A stretch of DNA of 37,179 nt from an uncultured Collinsella sp. (lineage in GTDB: Bacteria > Actinomycetota > Coriobacteriia > Coriobacteriales > Coriobacteriaceae): assembly GCA_902475785.1 (NCBI GenBank), contig CABSAN010000018.1:1-37179 (forward strand). Reading direction: 5' to 3'. How positions within the stretch are numbered: position 1 is the stretch's first letter; each line of letters starts with the position of its first letter. The notes beneath the pieces are model-generated. The model made no database searches. It saw only the letters and a program-made list of their open reading frames with translations, and was not told the DNA's origin. The translations under genes and the position numbers were made by a program. Below, in pieces: positions 25,177-32,810 of the stretch.

Positions 25177-25250
25177 GTTCAACCTCTTTCTGGCTGTGAA
25201 TTTACGCACTTGTTCGCCCTGCACAACGTACTTGTAAGGCATGCGCCCCG

Positions 25251-25853
25251 CTAGAGCGCCTTCTTGCTGGGCGCAATCACCTCATCCACCAGGCCCAGCT
25301 CCAAAGCGCGTTTGGCGTTGCACCAGCAGTCACGCTCGGTGAGCTCATGGAACTCCTGGGCGCTCAGGTTGCCGTGCTCGGCCAGCAGCTCGTCCAACTC
25401 GGCACGCATGGCTGCCGTATGCTGGGCCACAATCTCGATATCGGTCTGCTGCGCCATGCCTGTGCCGCCCATCAACTGGTGAATGAGCACCTGCGTGTGG
25501 CGGTACACCTGGCGGTGGTCGCCGCAGGCCAGGATCACCGCGGCCATCGATGCCACGACGCCCTCGCCTACCGTGACCACGGGGCAGTCGAGCGACTGCA
25601 TGGTGTCGATGAGCGCCAGCCCCGCCGTAACGCTGCCGCCCGGGCTGTTGATGATGAGGGTGATGGGCTCGGTCGCGCTTTGATGTTCCAGCACCAGCAT
25701 GGACTTAATAAGGCCGTTACAGGTCACATCGTTGACCTCGCCCTCCAGCAGCAGCACACGACTGTTGAGCAGTTCGCTTGCCATATCGACAGCGGCAACA
25801 CGGCCGTCCTTGGACTTCTTTATGATGCTGGGCTCACGATACATAACGGGCAT
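25251..25853 (-). CDS. ClpP-type serine protease
   Basis: Predicted 200-aa ClpP-family peptidase, close to the usual ~195-210 aa. The catalytic triad is visible: Ser102 in GVVASMAAV (most housekeeping ClpPs have SMGA), His125 in VLIHQLMGG, and Asp175 in TERDCW. The oxyanion-loop segment INSPGGSVTAG (69-79) is intact. ClpP forms a 14-mer that degrades proteins fed by a Clp ATPase, but no clpX or clpA is adjacent, so this looks like an accessory copy. AAAGGA lies 6 nt before the ATG at 25853. A terminator-like hairpin separates it from the T4CP-like gene upstream, and the unknown 24358-25176 gene follows. Confidence 0.92.
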   Translation of the reverse strand: MPVMYREPSIIKKSKDGRVAAVDMASELLNSRVLLLEGEVNDVTCNGLIKSMLVLEHQSATEPITLIINSPGGSVTAGLALIDTMQSLDCPVVTVGEGVVASMAAVILACGDHRQVYRHTQVLIHQLMGGTGMAQQTDIEIVAQHTAAMRAELDELLAEHGNLSAQEFHELTERDCWCNAKRALELGLVDEVIAPSKKAL

Positions 25854-25888
25854 GGTAATTCCTTTCTAAACGGAATCGGTAAGGAGGC

Positions 25889-25930
25889 AAAAACTGGACC
25901 GCACGGCTTACGACTAACGGAAGCCGTGCG
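25889..25930 (-). terminator. intrinsic terminator or attenuator between the T4CP-like gene and clpP
   Basis: A 10-bp perfect stem (25900-25909 with 25921-25930, CGCACGGCTT) with an 11-nt loop is followed on the minus strand, 6 nt later, by TTTTT (25889-25893). It lies about 40 nt past the end of the T4CP-like gene and 36 nt before the clpP start, so it could end the first transcript or attenuate clpP. Confidence 0.7.
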
Positions 25931-25968
25931 ACAAAACATGCAAGATGGGATACACAAAGCTGCAGGAA

Positions 25969-27453
25969 CTAATCCCTCAGCCACTTGGCGGCATTGGGAT
26001 GGTCGTCGCAAAAGTACTTCTTGGCGCGGAAGGGGCGCATGCCGGTCACCTTGACCAGGCAATCGGTGCGAGGCATAAGCCCAACCTCGCCTGGTGTCAT
26101 CACGCAACCGCGCACATCTACGGCAGTGCGCTCGGCGCCCACGTACTTGGTGCCCAAAACCGACTCGCCACACAGTTCGCTTATGTAGTTCTGCGTCGCG
26201 ATGTTGCTGCCGCCACCCATATAGACCAAGCTATCGCAGTTATCGAGGATGGTAAGCGCCGTGGATTTGCCATACACGCCATCGAGCTGGCTCAACGACT
26301 GCGCGCACATCAAAAAGCTAATTCCACGGCTGCGCACGGTCGCAATGCTGCGCTCAAAATCGGGGATGCGTCCCACATTGGGAAACTCATCGAGCACAAA
26401 CTGCACGCGACGCTGCAAATGGCCGCTGGGGCTGGCATCGGCACGGCGCTGGGCAAGGTTAAACAGCTGCTTAAGGGCAACATTCGCAAGCCATGCATTA
26501 GCCGAATCGTTGTCGCTCACCTTGAGATCGATCACGCGCTTGCCCTCGTCAATACGATCAAGACGCATCTCGTCATTCTCAAAAACGCGCATGAGCTGGG
26601 GCGTCTTAAGCCGCGAGATAGTTGCATTGAGCGTGATCAGAATACTCTTAAGCGTCCTATCTGCCGCACCTCGAAAATCGCGATACTGCTCAACGCCATA
26701 CAGATCAGCGTTCTTCGCACCAAACTTATCGAGAAACTCCCTGGACTCCACCTCTTCTACAAGATAGTCCAACGGGAATCGTCCCTCACCATCTCCCGTA
26801 ACCTTGATGAGCGCAGCCAGTTTAAAGACGTTGTTCATCTTAAGGTAGCGGCGCGGGGCATTGGGGTCCTCACCCGGCGTAAGGGTGCCGGCAAGGGTCT
26901 CCAGGAGGAACAGGATTCCAACAATCGCTCGAAGCAGCAGGTCGCTCGCGTTATTCCAGAACGGATCATACCTAAGGCTACGGCCGTCAGGATCGACCCC
27001 CTCCATGATTGCCGCCACTGTGGTGGGGATATCCTCGACATCCATCACGTAACGCAGAGGGTCGTATCCGGCCGACTGCTCGGGATTAACAGTATCGAGA
27101 ACCGTTACCTCGTAGCCGTCCTCTTCAAAGCCTTTCCCCGTACGGCGCAGCAGCTCACCCTTGGTGTCTGTGACCACATAACAGCATTCGTGGTGATTGA
27201 GCAGGTTGGGCAAAATGAAACTCGCCGTTTTGCCGCTGCCGGTACCTCCAAAGGCAAAAACATTGTTGGACACACTCGTCTCCCAATGCTTGTCGTCCTC
27301 GTAGAACGCCACCGTGGCACCCTGCGCCAGGATCACGTCGCGCTGCTCATCGCCGGACGACAGCGCCCGCATCTCCTCCTTAGTCGCCCACTTCTTGGTC
27401 TGATACTCCGTTTGCTGCGCGGCCTCGTAGCCGTACATCTTGATGACTGGCAT
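25969..27453 (-). CDS. VirD4/TraG-like coupling ATPase lacking transmembrane segments
   Basis: Predicted 494-aa P-loop ATPase, ribosome site AAGAAAGGGG before the ATG at 27453. Walker A is AFGGTGSGKT at about 67-76, followed by ILPNLLNHHECCYVVTDTKGELL, the typical type IV coupling protein segment. Walker B is FVLDEFPNVGRIPDFE near 350-365, and later motifs include RSRGISFLMCAQSLSQLD. T4CPs pump relaxase-bound DNA into the mating pore and usually have two N-terminal membrane helices; here the protein begins in a soluble KKWATKEEM region with none. No relaxase, VirB4 or pilus gene is in the window. It may be the remains of an integrative element, or a soluble ATPase with another job beside ClpP. 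Confidence 0.85.
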   Translation of the reverse strand: MPVIKMYGYEAAQQTEYQTKKWATKEEMRALSSGDEQRDVILAQGATVAFYEDDKHWETSVSNNVFAFGGTGSGKTASFILPNLLNHHECCYVVTDTKGELLRRTGKGFEEDGYEVTVLDTVNPEQSAGYDPLRYVMDVEDIPTTVAAIMEGVDPDGRSLRYDPFWNNASDLLLRAIVGILFLLETLAGTLTPGEDPNAPRRYLKMNNVFKLAALIKVTGDGEGRFPLDYLVEEVESREFLDKFGAKNADLYGVEQYRDFRGAADRTLKSILITLNATISRLKTPQLMRVFENDEMRLDRIDEGKRVIDLKVSDNDSANAWLANVALKQLFNLAQRRADASPSGHLQRRVQFVLDEFPNVGRIPDFERSIATVRSRGISFLMCAQSLSQLDGVYGKSTALTILDNCDSLVYMGGGSNIATQNYISELCGESVLGTKYVGAERTAVDVRGCVMTPGEVGLMPRTDCLVKVTGMRPFRAKKYFCDDHPNAAKWLRD

Positions 27454-27490
27454 GGCGTGACCCCTTTCTTGTCCGTGGCGTTAGTGGTTG

Positions 27491-28408
27491 TTAAGCAATG
27501 CGATCGTCGCCGTCGTCCTCATTGAGCTGTGCCGAGTGCGGCGACTTGGTCGCGTGACCGATCAGGCGCTCGGCCTGCGCCAGATAACTCTCGCGAGCAG
27601 CAGTTGAGACCGTTGTGTCGCCCAGGTACGCAAGCAGTGCATGGATCATCAGCTTGTCAAGCAGGTCGTAATCTTTATGATGCTTGATATTGAGGAGATA
27701 GCGATTTTCGAGTCCGTGTACTTTGTTGGTCAAATCGATTTCCATCTTTTCCTCCATGTAATAAAAAGTGTGTCGTTCGTCCAAAAGTGCCTCAAACGGG
27801 CGTTTGACGCATAACTCAAAGTTGAAACGCGGACTCGTATCGAACACGCGTCGCTGCACCTTGAGGTAGCGCTTATAAAACATGACGGCATCATCTTCAT
27901 CCGCCGTAAAGCCACGCGATCCATCGCGGTGCAGCCGGTCGCATGGCTTTCTGCCATCGGTATGGCGCACGAAGGAGGACGGGATATAGGCACCCTGCTT
28001 GGTGCTGTACTTCATCCCTGTCGCAACTTCCTCGAACAAGAGAACACCAGCCGATTTAAAGCCCGCAGTACGCCCGTGCCTAAACATACTCACCACAGTC
28101 GCTACACTGCCTATGCGGCTATCGCGCGGGGGAAAATACAGTGGCAGCAAAGCGAGTGTCGCGGCAGTCAAAAGTTCGCGGGCCTCGTGTACATCGGCTC
28201 GATACTGCTCGGGCACCAGCCCGGGAATATCGGGCGAGCGCTCTTCCAGCACGCCAACGAGCGATTTGGCCAGGCGCTCGACGTTCTTCTCGCCGCAGTA
28301 CGGACACGGAAGAGACCGTTCTACCTTTCCGTTCATTTCGCACATGTCGCGGAGATCCTCGTCGATCGCACTGAGGAATGCCTCGTAGATGTTGTCCCGT
28401 TTCTTCAT
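27491..28408 (-). CDS. hypothetical protein with a CPYC zinc-like motif
   Basis: Predicted 305-aa cytoplasmic protein starting MKKRDNIYEAFL at 28408 (AGAAAGAA upstream). A single CPYCGEKN motif near residue 35 could be half of a zinc site or a redox motif. Several charged segments follow, among them FYKRYLKVQRRVFDTSPRF and YYMEEKMEIDLTNKVHGLEN, then a C-terminal helical stretch and an acidic end (LNEDDGDDRIA). It is the first gene of the minus-strand set with the T4CP-like gene, 37 nt from it, so they are probably co-transcribed. No family is recognised. It could be an element-specific accessory factor. Confidence 0.65.
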   Translation of the reverse strand: MKKRDNIYEAFLSAIDEDLRDMCEMNGKVERSLPCPYCGEKNVERLAKSLVGVLEERSPDIPGLVPEQYRADVHEARELLTAATLALLPLYFPPRDSRIGSVATVVSMFRHGRTAGFKSAGVLLFEEVATGMKYSTKQGAYIPSSFVRHTDGRKPCDRLHRDGSRGFTADEDDAVMFYKRYLKVQRRVFDTSPRFNFELCVKRPFEALLDERHTFYYMEEKMEIDLTNKVHGLENRYLLNIKHHKDYDLLDKLMIHALLAYLGDTTVSTAARESYLAQAERLIGHATKSPHSAQLNEDDGDDRIA

Positions 28409-28697
28409 GAATGTTTCTTTCTATCCGGTTTCGGGTGTTTGGTGTAAGTCTGTTCTAAGTTTTAGAATGCTCTGAGGTATGGATGATGACAATCGACCTA
28501 ACCTGCAGCTTCGTTAGTGAAATCACCCTGCTTGATAGCGCGGTTTGCCTAAAGGCTGTGTAGCGATTGCATCAAGCAGTTGGTATTGAGTTGGTTTTGG
28601 ATTGCTTCGAGGATAGCACAGTAGGCTGTTCTCGTCATTAGAAATTTTTAAATTTTTCTGCTATTATATAGCCCACTAAGAAGAAAGGGCTCTATAC
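28409..28697 (+). promoter_or_regulatory. divergent intergenic region with a promoter and an inverted repeat
   Basis: TTAGAA (28638-28643) and TATTAT (28662-28667), 18 nt apart, form a plausible promoter for the plus-strand gene at 28698. Further left, TGCTTGAT (28529-28536) and ATCAAGCA (28571-28578) form a perfect 8-bp inverted repeat with a 34-nt loop. The 28638-28670 stretch is markedly AT-rich. Confidence 0.45.
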
Positions 28698-30131
28698 ATG
28701 CGTGAAACAACATCATTGCCACGTCTCACCGCCGCCGCCCTCTCGCGCGCGCTTAACCTAGAACAAGGCAGCCGCCTACTCACCGTTCGCCTACCTGGCG
28801 CCATCGGCTGCGAGGCGCTTCGTGAATGCTTCAGGCTGAACGGCAACGGCGTACCTAATATTTGCGAACTTGAGCCCGGCAAGCAGAACACGGGCAATGA
28901 CAACGCGGCGCCGGTGTTTATCGATGCCACAGCTTGCGTTCGCAAACGTTTTCGCGAAATCAACAGCGCATGTGAGGCGCTCATTAATGATCTGGAGCCT
29001 GGCTACCTGGGCTTCTGCGATTGGGAGGCCTATCTCTGGTGCCTGTATGCACTAGCCCTCTCCGGTCGTACTCGAGCCGCCGTACTGCTGCCGTTCGAGT
29101 CTTTGGACAACGCCGAGCAGGCACGCGCGATTCTGTTGCGCGAGGGGCTCGTCGAAAGCGTCCTATATCACCCGCTCGCCGAATCTCCGATGCACGGCAT
29201 GTACGCACTTATTGTATTGTCGACGGGAAATCGCAGCGTTTCATTCCGCAATGCAGCCACGCCCATGCCACGCCTTCGGTTTGCCGACGGGGCTCGCTAC
29301 CCCAATCTTCCCTTGGCTTTCTCCCCTGACTGGAGCGGCATCGAGTGCGACTCACGCAAAACGGTTTCCATTGAAACCGTCGAGCTCGAAACGCGCAAGC
29401 TACTCCAACACCACGCCGCGCTCTCCAAAGGCAGGGTTGGCCTGATCTCCGTAGCTCAAAACTACAGCGCAACGCTCGGCGACAGCTTTATGCGCGTGGT
29501 GCCGTTTATGCCCCGAGACAGCACCACCTCGGATGACATCGACGCTGTCGAGGTGCGCCGCATTTCATCTCAGGATTTCCGCAACGGCTATTTGCTGCCC
29601 AAGGATGTTGCGGAAGGCGCGTCGGAGCTGGATTCCGAACCTGTAAAGGTAAGTCCAGACGTGTTGGCTCGTTACGAGCTTCGTTGCGGCGATATCGTCA
29701 TGCCGCGCATACTCGGTCGTTACGGCGCGTCGAACCTACTTGTGGTCGGCATCGATGATGCAAAGCAGCATCTAGTTGCCTCGCACAACACCACCGCCAT
29801 TCGCCCGGCGATTCCAACGATGACCGACGAGGAGCGCATGGTGTATGCAGAGATGGTCGCGGCGTACCTCACCGACGGCCATGGGTCCATAGTTTTGCAG
29901 GTATTGTCCGACAATCAGTACAGCCACGCCATCCGCCCTACCGATCTGTTCGAGATCGAAGTCCCACCAGCACTCGACCCGCGTACGCGCGAGTACAGCG
30001 AATCCATCAATCGCTTTGCCGAGGTCGTAAGGGCCAAGAAACAAGCCGAGGCCGCTGTCGCCCAAGCCCAGCGCAACCTCGAAGCCGCAAAGAAGGCCGT
30101 TACTCAGGTGGTCGACCAGGCCTGTGAGTAG
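28698..30131 (+). CDS. HsdM-tail/HsdS-like fusion without methylase catalytic motifs
   Basis: Predicted 477-aa protein, start ATG 28698 with AAAGGG upstream. Residues ~110-195 (SGRTRAAVLLPFESLDNAEQ, then LVESVLYHPLAESPMHGMYA and LIVLSTGN) match the C-terminal lobe of N6-adenine methylases of type I systems. The SAM-binding motif I and the NPPF/Y catalytic motif are absent. Residues ~280-430 look like an HsdS target recognition domain (YELRCGDIVMPRILGRYGAS ... LVASHNTTAIRP), and the last ~40 residues form a coiled coil with Ala/Lys/Gln heptads, as in HsdS. It stands alone, without hsdR or a full hsdM. It may be a DNA-binding protein derived from a type I system, or a relic. The frame is intact, which argues for some function. 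Confidence 0.65.
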   Translation: MRETTSLPRLTAAALSRALNLEQGSRLLTVRLPGAIGCEALRECFRLNGNGVPNICELEPGKQNTGNDNAAPVFIDATACVRKRFREINSACEALINDLEPGYLGFCDWEAYLWCLYALALSGRTRAAVLLPFESLDNAEQARAILLREGLVESVLYHPLAESPMHGMYALIVLSTGNRSVSFRNAATPMPRLRFADGARYPNLPLAFSPDWSGIECDSRKTVSIETVELETRKLLQHHAALSKGRVGLISVAQNYSATLGDSFMRVVPFMPRDSTTSDDIDAVEVRRISSQDFRNGYLLPKDVAEGASELDSEPVKVSPDVLARYELRCGDIVMPRILGRYGASNLLVVGIDDAKQHLVASHNTTAIRPAIPTMTDEERMVYAEMVAAYLTDGHGSIVLQVLSDNQYSHAIRPTDLFEIEVPPALDPRTREYSESINRFAEVVRAKKQAEAAVAQAQRNLEAAKKAVTQVVDQACE

Positions 30132-30156
30132 CGCATACATAGGCAGTAGAAACGTC

Positions 30157-30195
30157 TTAAGCCGGCGGCAGGAACTAATCCTGCCGCCGGCTTAA
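30157..30195. terminator. strong bidirectional hairpin between convergent genes
   Basis: A perfect 17-bp stem (TTAAGCCGGCGGCAGGA at 30157-30173 with its complement at 30179-30195) and a 5-nt loop lie 26 nt after the plus-strand stop and 10 nt before the minus-strand stop. The flanks have no long T-tract, but the position makes it a likely two-way terminator. Confidence 0.7.
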
Positions 30196-30204
30196 CTATC
30201 TAGC

Positions 30205-31095
30205 CTATTCCCATCCCGTGGTCTGAGGATTCCATTTGCGCACATTCGCCGAATGATTAAAGCACGGTGTATACAACCGATTGACGACCCCTTCTGCCCC
30301 AGCAATGTTCCCCGCGAGATCAAGTACCCCCGCCTGCCTCGCCATCTTTATGTACTGCGCAGAACCATTTTGTTTCCACCAGAGAGGCGCCACGAACTCT
30401 TCCGGCATTGCCACCTTGCGGGCAGACGCTTCTTTCTCGACTCTCTCGACAAGCGTAGCCCCATCGACGAAGCAAGTTTTTGCGTACACCAAGATGTCGA
30501 CTATATCCTTGATTCGCGAAGAGGCACGGCCCTCATGCATCTCTATCATTGCGAGCAATTTATCTGCAAGGGCACTCTCCACTCGGCATACTCGATAGTC
30601 GCAGACTGGGAGCCCCTCGATATTCAAACGATCGATCGGCGCAAGAACCTCAGGCTCAAGTCCCCGCACTTCATCAATTACCAAGTCAATTGAAATTGGC
30701 TGTAGCTTCTTGGTTCCCATAAAGGGGGTGAACCACACCTTCGCACCGCACCGATACTCATCTTCTTCTTTGATCTGCTCTGCACGATCAAAGACGAACG
30801 AAACGAAATCCTCCAGATCAATCGAAGCAGCCTGCACCAGATCGGCAATAGCCTCTTCGAGACTTTCCTCTTGAGCAACCAAGTCAATATCCCTTGTGAC
30901 ACGCGCATCGAGTGTTCGCGCTAGGACGCTTTGGCCACCCTTGAGCACAAAGCTGCCGTCATCTTCTGAAAAAACGCGACATAGGAAGCGATGAAAGTAG
31001 AAACCGACGATCGCCCGATTAGTATCCATCGGCGATTCTCTTGCGGCATCCCTAACAGCCATCTCCAGTGCGGCAGGTGTTTTGTACTTCACCAT
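30205..31095 (-). CDS. abiEii: AbiEii-type nucleotidyltransferase toxin
   Basis: Predicted 296-aa protein of the AbiEii/MenT nucleotidyltransferase family, the toxin of type IV toxin-antitoxin systems. The nucleotidyltransferase signature is visible: FVLKGGQSVLAR (GG at 53-54) and TRDIDLVAQ with catalytic-type Asp69 and Asp71. Further conserved features are ISIDLVIDEV and ESALADKLLAMIEM, then RIKDIVDILVYAK. Related toxins modify tRNA 3' ends or nucleotides and halt growth; the substrate here is unknown. It starts at 31095 with CGGAGGG just upstream, 15 nt after the antitoxin stop, so the pair forms one operon. The residues needed for activity appear intact. Confidence 0.88.
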   Translation of the reverse strand: MVKYKTPAALEMAVRDAARESPMDTNRAIVGFYFHRFLCRVFSEDDGSFVLKGGQSVLARTLDARVTRDIDLVAQEESLEEAIADLVQAASIDLEDFVSFVFDRAEQIKEEDEYRCGAKVWFTPFMGTKKLQPISIDLVIDEVRGLEPEVLAPIDRLNIEGLPVCDYRVCRVESALADKLLAMIEMHEGRASSRIKDIVDILVYAKTCFVDGATLVERVEKEASARKVAMPEEFVAPLWWKQNGSAQYIKMARQAGVLDLAGNIAGAEGVVNRLYTPCFNHSANVRKWNPQTTGWE

Positions 31096-31110
31096 GCCCT
31101 CCGTTTCTCA

Positions 31111-31734
31111 TTACCCGTTCAGCGTCGTCAACAAGGGCATCATCAACTCGCGTCGTTTGGCAGTTTTAGAGTTCTCCTCTACAAGACCTCTCAGCCGCTG
31201 TATATCGAGCCCTCGACCAAGCGCGTCGTTATAGGCATCGATAATTAATGAGGGGTCCTCGCAATCGAGGCAAAGATCAACAAGCGTGCGCTCGGGTTTA
31301 GTTACCGGCAGGCCATCGAGCCAGACGATGTCCTGCTCAGCGATCTCGCGCTTTGCAAAAGAAAGGGATTCGTTTCTCGTATTGATGCGCATGGGCGCGG
31401 TCATCCTGTAGGGGGACAGATAGAAATCGCCCATTTGCTGCAGGTTCGCCGCAGTCGTACCGCTCACGGCGATGCCATCCCACTGGCGTTTTCTCTCCCA
31501 CGCGCAAAGGGAGGGATTGGTGAGTTTCCAAAAAGCGTTGAGCTCGTCAGTGTCTCGGCGCTGCGTGCCCGACATCCGGTAGGCGCCGTGGCATATCCGT
31601 TCAAGACGCCCCACGCGGCATGAGTGTGCCAGCGCATCTCGAGAGATGTCCATACGAGCCGCCTGGGCTGTGGTGAACACGCCCTCACTCTCGGAAAGCT
31701 CGCTTATCGCCGTTATGTTGCTAAAGTACTTCAT
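31111..31734 (-). CDS. abiEi: AbiEi-type antitoxin / transcriptional regulator
   Basis: Predicted 207-aa protein from MKYFSNITAISEL at 31734; an upstream in-frame Met at 31773 would overlap the operator-like repeat. The N-terminal winged helix reads SESEGVFTTAQAARMDISRD (about 12-31), then RLERICHGAYRM, the usual AbiEi recognition helix and wing. The C-terminal domain includes LPVTKPERTLVDLCLD, a very common AbiEi segment. AbiEi represses its own operon by binding inverted repeats and blocks AbiEii toxicity without direct contact, which defines type IV systems. It precedes the toxin gene in the same operon. Confidence 0.85.
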   Translation of the reverse strand: MKYFSNITAISELSESEGVFTTAQAARMDISRDALAHSCRVGRLERICHGAYRMSGTQRRDTDELNAFWKLTNPSLCAWERKRQWDGIAVSGTTAANLQQMGDFYLSPYRMTAPMRINTRNESLSFAKREIAEQDIVWLDGLPVTKPERTLVDLCLDCEDPSLIIDAYNDALGRGLDIQRLRGLVEENSKTAKRRELMMPLLTTLNG

Positions 31735-31743
31735 GTTGCAATT

Positions 31744-31760
31744 GTATGATATTTTCATAC
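31744..31760 (-). promoter_or_regulatory. operator-like inverted repeat upstream of the AbiE operon
   Basis: GTATGA-TATTT-TCATAC, a perfect 6-bp inverted repeat with a 5-nt spacer, ends 10 nt before the antitoxin ATG at 31734. It is placed as expected for AbiEi autorepression. A second repeat typical of these operators was not found. Confidence 0.45.
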
Positions 31761-31855
31761 TTTTGAAACGCATTTTTGATTCTATACGATCGGTGCGCTT
31801 CGCCTATCCCATTTCTGCCGCCGGCTTGCCGTTAGGTCACCGCTCTCCGCTGCCA

Positions 31856-32033
31856 AGGTCTAATACTTTTCCGCGAAGTGAACGTCTGTTTTTGGACCCC
31901 TGAAGCATCCACATTTTTCGTCGGCAAAATCGCAGGATTTCAGCATCGAAACCGCAGGAAACGGCACCTCTAAAGTGTCGATGCTTCGGGGGTCCGATTT
32001 AGCTCGTTCACTTCTCGGGAAAGTATTAGACCT
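31856..32033. repeat. intergenic inverted-repeat element, copy 1
   Basis: A 178-bp element bounded by AGGTCTAATACTTT and its near complement (AAAGTATTAGACCT). Its arms carry CCGCGAAGTGAACG and CGTTCACTTCTCGG, then TTTTGGACCCC-type and GGGGGTCCGATTT-type stretches, and the centre has AAACCGCAGGAAACGG. It folds back on itself with imperfect arms. It shares the same ordered blocks with copy 2 at 34890-35076. It contains no ORF of note. Confidence 0.8.
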
Positions 32034-32103
32034 CGCTGCTAGCTACCCAGAAGGGCACCTCCCCCTTCCCCACCGCCACCCAAAAACTCATCCAACATTA
32101 ATC

Positions 32104-32131
32104 TTGGCTCAAGAATCGCTTAATCTATAAC
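32104..32131 (+). promoter_or_regulatory. putative promoter of the UBA-protein/two-component operon
   Basis: TTGGCT (32104-32109) and TATAAC (32126-32131) are 16 nt apart, about 120 nt upstream of the ATG at 32250. The leader contains a stable 6-bp hairpin (CCGGGC-AAATC-GCCCGG, about 32202-32218) upstream of the ribosome site. Confidence 0.5.
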
Positions 32132-32249
32132 CTGCACTATAGAGTTCGACCGAGGGCGGGGCGGCGCCGCGCAACGCAGGCCGCCGAACGCAACGCTCGC
32201 GCCCGGGCAAATCGCCCGGCGTCGCGCCCATCGAACGAAAGGACAGGTC

Positions 32250-32792
32250 ATGGACGACCTCGAAAAAGTTGAAACTATCCGCACCAAGTGCAACGTGAGC
32301 TATACCGATGCCAAGGCCGCGCTCGACGCCGCCGACGGCAACGTCCTGGACGCCATCATTTGGCTCGAGTCGCAGGGCAAGACGCAGACCACGTCGGCGC
32401 ACGCCGCCACCGAGTCCGCGCCGGTCGATGAGCCCTCGGCCGAGATGGTCGCTGCGCAGGCCGCCTACGAGAAGTCGAGCGAAAAGACCGACTTCTCCAA
32501 GAAGATGGACAGCGTGTGGGAATACCTCAAAAAGCTCTTCCGCCTGAGCCTGGATACCAAGTTTATCGCCACGCGCCGCGACGCCATCATCCTCAACATT
32601 CCCATCCTGATCCCCATCGTCGCCCTGTTTGCCTGGGGCGCCACGATTTGGCTGATGCTGCTTGGCCTGTTCTTTGGTATGCGCTACCGCATCGACAGCG
32701 ACGGCGACGTGCCCGGCAGCATCAACAACCTGATGGACCACGCCGCCGATGCCGCGGACGGCATCAAACAAAATCTGAACGACGACAAGTAA
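32250..32792 (+). CDS. UBA-like/DUF4342 membrane protein
   Basis: Predicted 180-aa protein, start ATG 32250 with AAAGGA upstream. Residues 1-42 (KVETIRTKCNVSYTDAKAAL, then DAADGNVLDAIIWLES) form a UBA/TS-N-like three-helix domain typical of DUF4342 proteins. A low-complexity Ala/Glu/Thr linker follows. The second half has one or two hydrophobic segments (about 112-140, IILNIPILIPIVALFAWGAT and IWLMLLGLFFGM) and a charged tail. The UBA domain is probably cytosolic on a membrane anchor. It lies 18 nt before the response regulator gene and is probably co-transcribed with it, so it may act in the same envelope response; its biochemical role is unknown. Confidence 0.85.
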   Translation: MDDLEKVETIRTKCNVSYTDAKAALDAADGNVLDAIIWLESQGKTQTTSAHAATESAPVDEPSAEMVAAQAAYEKSSEKTDFSKKMDSVWEYLKKLFRLSLDTKFIATRRDAIILNIPILIPIVALFAWGATIWLMLLGLFFGMRYRIDSDGDVPGSINNLMDHAADAADGIKQNLNDDK

Positions 32793-32810
32793 TCGCAGAT
32801 AGGGGCACGT

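Noticed and set aside
25945..27525. A 526-codon plus-strand open frame opposite the T4CP-like gene
   Set aside because: The minus strand encodes a clear ATPase with Walker motifs; the plus frame has no known motifs or ribosome site.
32140..32249. A riboswitch in the GC-rich leader before the UBA-like gene
   Set aside because: Only a 6-bp hairpin is evident; no conserved aptamer pattern could be recognised.
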